Positions 1 to 6,000 of a stretch of DNA of 6,889 bases are shown here, piece after piece. Positions within the stretch are counted from its first letter, which is position 1. Every line of letters starts with the position of its first letter. The notes under the pieces were generated by a model. It had not been told where the DNA came from. It ran no database searches and saw nothing but the letters and a program-made list of their open reading frames with translations. Origin of the DNA: an uncultured Clostridia bacterium (lineage in GTDB: Bacteria; Bacillota; Clostridia; Oscillospirales; Acutalibacteraceae); contig CAMHPW010000055.1 in assembly GCA_946187095.1 (NCBI GenBank), positions 1-6,889 on the forward strand, in the 5' to 3' direction. Position numbers and translations under genes: made by a program.

Positions 1-3000
1 TACCCATCGGTATCTGCCGCTGTGTGTCCGTTCTCACCCTCTATGGTAGTAGGTTTGAGAGCCGTATAACTGCCCGAACCGTTATTTCTTGAAAGCGTCA
101 GATCAAGATGATCATTATCACTGCTTTTTCCGTTCCTGTTGACATCATTGATGTAATGCGGACGGAGATCGAACTCGTTATTCTCATCTATCCAATGCTT
201 GTTGACCTTTACGGAAGTAAGCGGAAGTGTATTGAGAATATTGAACTGCATATTTCCTGTGGTATCATCCACTTTCAGTTTACAGGTACCCTCATAGCCG
301 TAACGCTTACTGCCAACCACAAACTGTACATCGACTTTGAAACTGAGATTACTTCCCTCTATTGCCTCGGCTGTGATATGAATGTCCTTTTTGCCTTCTG
401 TTGCGGTACTTTCAGTCTTGGTAACATTTTTTCCGCCTGTAATGCCGTTGACAACATAGTGAACGTCTGACGGGAAATCTTTTATCAGAATGTAGTAGTA
501 TGTTTTATGGTCTGTTTCGGATTCTACCGCACTTGTCTTTGGAACTGTAAATTTGCCGCTGTTGTCTGCTGTAATGGCTGTGCCCTCTGTTGCGGAAGCA
601 GAATCAAGCACCTGCACATTCAGTGAAGTCGGCATTATGCCGTTGATATCATTACCCAGATTTGCAGCTACACTGGGATAAGCATTGAGAATTTGTGTAT
701 CTGTTGTCGCTGCATCGGTAGCATTCTCGGTCACTTTATAGACAACAGGAGTACCAGCTTTTGTGTATCTCGGCATTTCGGTGAATGTCACACCATTTCC
801 ATTAACGCTTCCGTTTTCATCAGCCTTTGCAATGATCTGTTGTTCATTGCAGTTAGCGATATCATTGCTTGACAGTGTGACTTGTACGTTATAATGCAGA
901 TTTGCCGCCTTATCGCTGTCATAACCGTTGTCATCCCATTTCTTTGCAACGGTAACATCTATCGTTTCCAGCTTGTTGGTGATTGCAAAGGTCTGTGCCA
1001 AAGTCGTATTGCCGTCCCATGAACCGTTTTCTGTGTCTGAAAGTGTGTTCACCTCTGTAATTATCTGCTTGTCAGTATAATTCAAGTCATCATACTCTCC
1101 CAATACACAATACTTCGGTGCATAATACGGATTCAGCTTTGTTTCTTCAATCTTGAAGTGATAAGGCGTATTATTCCTGTCAGCTTTCAGCAGCTTTTTA
1201 TAGATAAATGTCCAGTTATCAACATCAGATACGGTTGTATACCATCCTGTTTGATCGGCAATGTCAATAGATACCCAATCATCATTTGATGTCGAAAGCC
1301 ATCTGGAAAGTGTCAGGTTAAGGCTGCCGTCCTGTACTCTGTTCATGTTGACATCATTGATGTCATTCGGACGAAGCTCGAATTTGTTATCCTGATCTAT
1401 CCAATACTTGTCCACCTCAACGGAAGTAAGCGGCAGGGTATTCAGAATATTGATATGTGACACGGGCGATTCAGACGATTCGCCGTTTCTGAGTTTTGCA
1501 CCTGTACTTGTCGTATTTTCCGCCTGTGCCTTTCTGGAATATGCCTGTGCACTGCCCTGATAGAGATAATGACGGCTGTAGCCGGTATTATTTTCACCAT
1601 TGAACTTACTTGAGAAGTAGGAATCTTCATCAGGACTTGAAAGATAAGTAGGATCTCTTCCGTCCTCATCATTTTCCCCTACTCTTGAACCCTTTTCCTG
1701 ATAATGCGTTGTATCGTTTTCCACTGTCGTATACAAGCCGTATATCTGATAATCGTTGATATTGGCTTTTTGCTTATCAGTCAAAGCATCAAAGTTTTCA
1801 AGCGGCGATTCATAGGCACTATAGTCGATCAGACCGCCGTCGGAATCATAGATCGGCATATTCTCAAATCTGACACCGTTGCGTACAGCGTAATAGTAAA
1901 CCGTATCTACGGTATAGTGCGTATCATAAGCCATTGAGGTCACATTACCATTATTATCTTTGGTTTCCTTGCCGTGTGTCATGGTGATGATCTTTTCGGC
2001 AGTCATTTCCACATCGACCAATACCTTATAATACAGATATTTCGGTGTTGAACCGTCCGTTACAAAACTTCTGCATTTGAATTTATTCGTTTCTTCTTCC
2101 GATTTAAAACAATGCGTTTTCAGTTCATTGCCGTCAGCGTCACATTCAATAATTTGATAGGTATACTTATATGTGATATAACCGTCTTTTCTTTCTTTCG
2201 GCAGAACGTTGATTTCAAACTCCAATACACCTGCAGAGGAAACCGAACTTGCATTAACGCCTGACAGTTCTCCTGTTACATTTTCATAATCTTCACCATT
2301 TACAGAACGCTGCAAAGCAAAACTGAAAATTTGACGACTATCGCTTGTATTTTCAATCATCAGATTGACAGTATCGTTTTCACCCGACAATACAACAATG
2401 TTATCATCATTGAAAGTTCTATAGGTATAAGAAGCATTTTCATTATTTTTAGCAGGCAGACCTGATACCAATACCAGATGTTTATACTTGCCGCCTAAAT
2501 CCAAAGCATTAGCCGCAGGAACTAAAAATGTGCCGTTATCACTATAGTAAGTAATATTTGTAACTGCGTTACTTACATCATAACGCTCACTATACGGAAT
2601 TTTGATAATTCCCTTGACACCGCTGTAATACGTTTTTGAAGTATATTCTGTATCACTTGCAGGGTGTTTAGTTTCGGCAGCTGCCTTTGCTATACCCTTG
2701 TTTTCGGAAGTCAGCGTTGCCGTAATGGGATAATGCATTTTTTCAGTCTTTTGGGTACCGTCACCGTAACCGTTGTCATTCCAGTCAAGTGCTACACTGA
2801 TATCCCTCATTTCAAGGGTATTTTTGATCATCAGACTTCTTTCGGCTGTGGCTGTGAGATTATCTGTACCGTCACCTATCGGGCTGTCGCTGACAAGGAA
2901 TTTATATGCCTTGAGAGGCTGTGTGCCGGTCACAACCTTATTGATGGCTGTGTCATCCTGCTTTACCTTGAAAGTGAAATTATCCGGTATGGTTGTAACA

Positions 3001-6000
3001 TTCTCTGTAAAACTGAGAGTTGTATTTTCTGTTCCCACTATGATTTGATGGTTTGAAATTTCGTGGTTATCTTCATAGTTTGAAATCTCACTGCCGTTTT
3101 CAGCGTACTTTTTGACAGTGTATGTACCGTCAGGCAATCCTACAACTGCAACAGGCAATTTGCCGGTGCCGGTTGCCAAAAACTCTGAAATAATCAGCAT
3201 ACCGTCTGCTGTGGCGGTGATCCTTTCACTTCCGACAACAGCTTCCAGACGTTTCTCATTTGCCTCCAAAACAGGAGTATTGTCCTTGAATACACGATAA
3301 TACACATTGGCAAACTGCTTTATCACGGTAAGCGATACTTTATTGCCCGACAAAGCGGCAGTCGTTTGTAATACAGGTGTTGAATCGAGGTTTTCAATCG
3401 TATAGCCGTAAGGACTATCATTAGCCGCCTTTGGCAAATCGTTTATCTTGGCTGAAAATTCTATATGTTTTTCTTCAGCCGTGAAGATATTATTTGCAGG
3501 TGTCAGTGTCTGACCGTTCATTGTGGCAGTAATTGCACCACCATTGATATCAGTCGTGACAACTTCAGGAGTTCCCGACTCACCCTGTTTACGCATGATC
3601 TGGAAATAAATCACAGGTGACTGTGATTTCACAGTGATAATGACTTTATCGTTTCCGTCATCGGCAAGACTATATGATATTTCCTTTGTTTCGACCGCTG
3701 TTCCAGCGGAAGTACATTCCTCAACGGAATAAGTATATTCTTTCTGGCGATTATTTTCATCCGCATAGTACTTCGGCAGATTCGGCACTGTCACAAGAAT
3801 ATTGTGGCGGCGTACACTCGATTTCGGTACAGTGATCACATTATTACTATCAGCAGGAGATTTCACCGCATCTTTTTCAGCCGCAATGACTTTTTCATAG
3901 GTGATACTTGTCAAAAGTTCCTCCGTGCCCGTATCGGATTCGGCGGCATTGAGGTCTTTGACCAATACAGATTTTCCTGCCGGAATCGTCAGGGTATTAT
4001 TATTTTCTGTATCGGACTCATAAACATACTCTGAATTTTCCGTATCAACTGCTGTCAGTGAACCAGCTACATTTTCAAATGTCTTTCCGTCTGTTGAACG
4101 GCGTAATTTGAAAGTGAACTCTGTGGGATTTTCCGTTGTCGGCGTTGTGACAAGCACATCTGCAAGACCATTGACAGCCGCACCCACTTCAACCGTGATA
4201 GCTTCAATCACATCATTGCTTGTATCTGTAGCAATATAAGTATAGTCCTTGCCTTTGACCTTGCGGTAAAGCTGATAATAGGTATTCGGATTTTCTGTAC
4301 CAAGCGGCTTTTCAATAGTAAGTTTTACCTTGTTGCTGCCGTCTGCTGCTTTCGTCATACTCAAAGTATTGGTATCAGCCGCCGTTCCGTCTGCATTGCA
4401 TTCCAATACGGAATAGGTATAAGTACGCTTTTCACTGACGGGCATATCTTCTTCCGTCTTTGACGGCAGACCTGTTATCTCAAATGACTTTATTTTGGTA
4501 ACTGTCGCATTTCCTGCTGTTGTTTCCTCATACGTTTTCGGTACGGCAAACAGACCGTTACTGTCAGCCTCATAGTCAATGCCGTTGACTGTCACTTTCA
4601 GGCGTTCACCGTCGGAATCCTTGGTAATCGTCTGATAATCCGCCTGCGGATCAATTCTACGCTGTATCTTGAAATACAGTTTCGGCAGTTCATTCGTGAC
4701 GAGAACCGTTGTTTTGCCGTTAGAAGTGAACGGCTTATTGATTGTCAGCTTGACTGTATTTTCAGTATCATCCGTCTGCTGTACAGTGACCTTATCGTTG
4801 GCAGCAATCACAGCCGCCGAACCGTCACTGTTACATTCCGCTATGGAATAAACAAAGCCATTTGCCAGACCTGTAATGACGATAGGCTTGATAGATGCTT
4901 CTTTGCCTGTGCCGGCATAAGTTTTCGTTACGGTAAAGACGCCGTTATTGCCTGATGTGTACTCCTCGCCGTCAATCGTCAATGTTCTGATTTCCGTAAT
5001 CGGTGTAAACGCCGAATCTGTTTTTTGCGTAAGCCTGAAAGACAGTTTCAGAAGTTCACTGACTGTCGGAGAGGACGATGTACCCGAATTGTCACGGAAA
5101 GGACTTTCCTCTGTTTTGGCTTGGCTGTTCGTCACTTCATTGCCTGAACTGTCAACTTCCCTGACATAATAGTGATAACGGTTGCCAAAAATATCCTCTG
5201 ACTGCAGATCGGGAATTTCAAAAGACTGTACACCGTTGAGTGAATATGTCTTTGGTATGGTGAAAATGCCATTACTGTCAGCCGTTTTTTCTTCTTCCGT
5301 GAAAGCCCTGCCGTATTTCAGCAGGAACAATTCATCTGATTTTTGGGTATCGTCCTTGTCGGGACCCTGATACAAATGAGCTGTACCGTTATCAACGGTT
5401 TCTTTGATATAATACGTTACTTCAACGGATTGTCCTGCAAAGTCATTATCCGCCAGACCATTGACTTTATCGGGCAGATTGAAAAATTCCACTTTCCAGA
5501 GATTGCCGTCACTGCCCACTTTGCACGTTTCATCAAGGATCTTTGCAAAGTAATCGGCAGCTTTATCCCCTGTGAGTGTAGGATCACAATCCAGCATTGC
5601 CTGATAAACAGCAGATTGTTTATCAAGTGTTTTCGTCGGATCATAGACAGGACCGTCAAAAAATGCATACTCGTCCTCATCTTCGGGATTAATTTTTTCA
5701 GCAATCACAGGTTCGACAGTCGTGGATACAACTTCTTCATTTTCATCGACTGTTTCCTTTTTCTCATAAAGCTGATATTTGCACCACAATTCATATGTAA
5801 CCGTGGCAGGACGGGTATTGAACAAATCATCCTGATCATCCCATAATTTATAGGCTGTCAGAGTTCTCTTTTCAGGCTCATAGGTATTGGTGAAATGATA
5901 TACTCTTGTATCGGCTTTTTCATCCTCGATATGTGCTTCGGTATAATAGTTCACGGTAGATTCTTCTATGTAGTAGTCGAATGTACCGCCGTCGGGGGCA

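Larger units (their letters stand above)
2037..5336 (-). repeat. Array of diverged CnaB-like repeats (residues 518-1617)
   Basis: About 1,100 residues are built from degenerate copies of one module. The best copies read, in order: an opening strand such as LYFKIQRR or IYFQIMRK; a V-T-[VI]-[ND]-G-x-x-Y strand; the signature DSNGxFTVPKTY; a strand ending in [IV]-x-G-L-P; the central strand YTYSVxECNxDGTA; and a closing strand NKVxLTIxKP. The Glu of the central strand lies where CnaB places its catalytic Glu, so these are probably CnaB relatives, although the K-x-W-D-D start is absent. Opening strands begin near residues 613, 736, 868, 923, 1092, 1194, 1303 and 1520, so spacing is irregular. Similarity is at protein level only; the DNA copies have drifted far, pointing to old duplications. 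Confidence 0.75.

Noticed and set aside
108..470. 120-residue open frame on the plus strand
   Set aside because: It lies opposite unit R8 and the start of CnaB domain 6; the minus frame explains the sequence. No convincing ribosome binding site precedes it.
132..1452. Direct repeats as insertion-sequence ends or attachment sites
   Set aside because: The two copies are in frame, encode the same domain start and enclose domain-coding sequence with no transposase or integrase.
2664..3056. Two overlapping plus-strand open frames (130 and 91 residues)
   Set aside because: They overlap each other in different frames and lie opposite the array; low stop density on the antisense strand is a by-product of the codon use of the real gene.
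3608..3629. Possible CRP-like operator or intrinsic terminator
   Set aside because: The half-sites are in the reverse order to TGTGA-N6-TCACA, the stem is AT-rich without a clear following T-run, and it lies deep inside a gene.
5595..5597. In-frame ATG (residue 431) as a start codon
   Set aside because: It lies within the insertion of CnaB domain 3, with intact domain sequence upstream in the same frame, so it is an internal Met.
5343..5846. 167-residue open frame on the plus strand
   Set aside because: It is antisense to CnaB domain 3 and its insertion, where the minus frame has clear family motifs. Its translation is Ile/Phe/Cys-rich and resembles no family I know.
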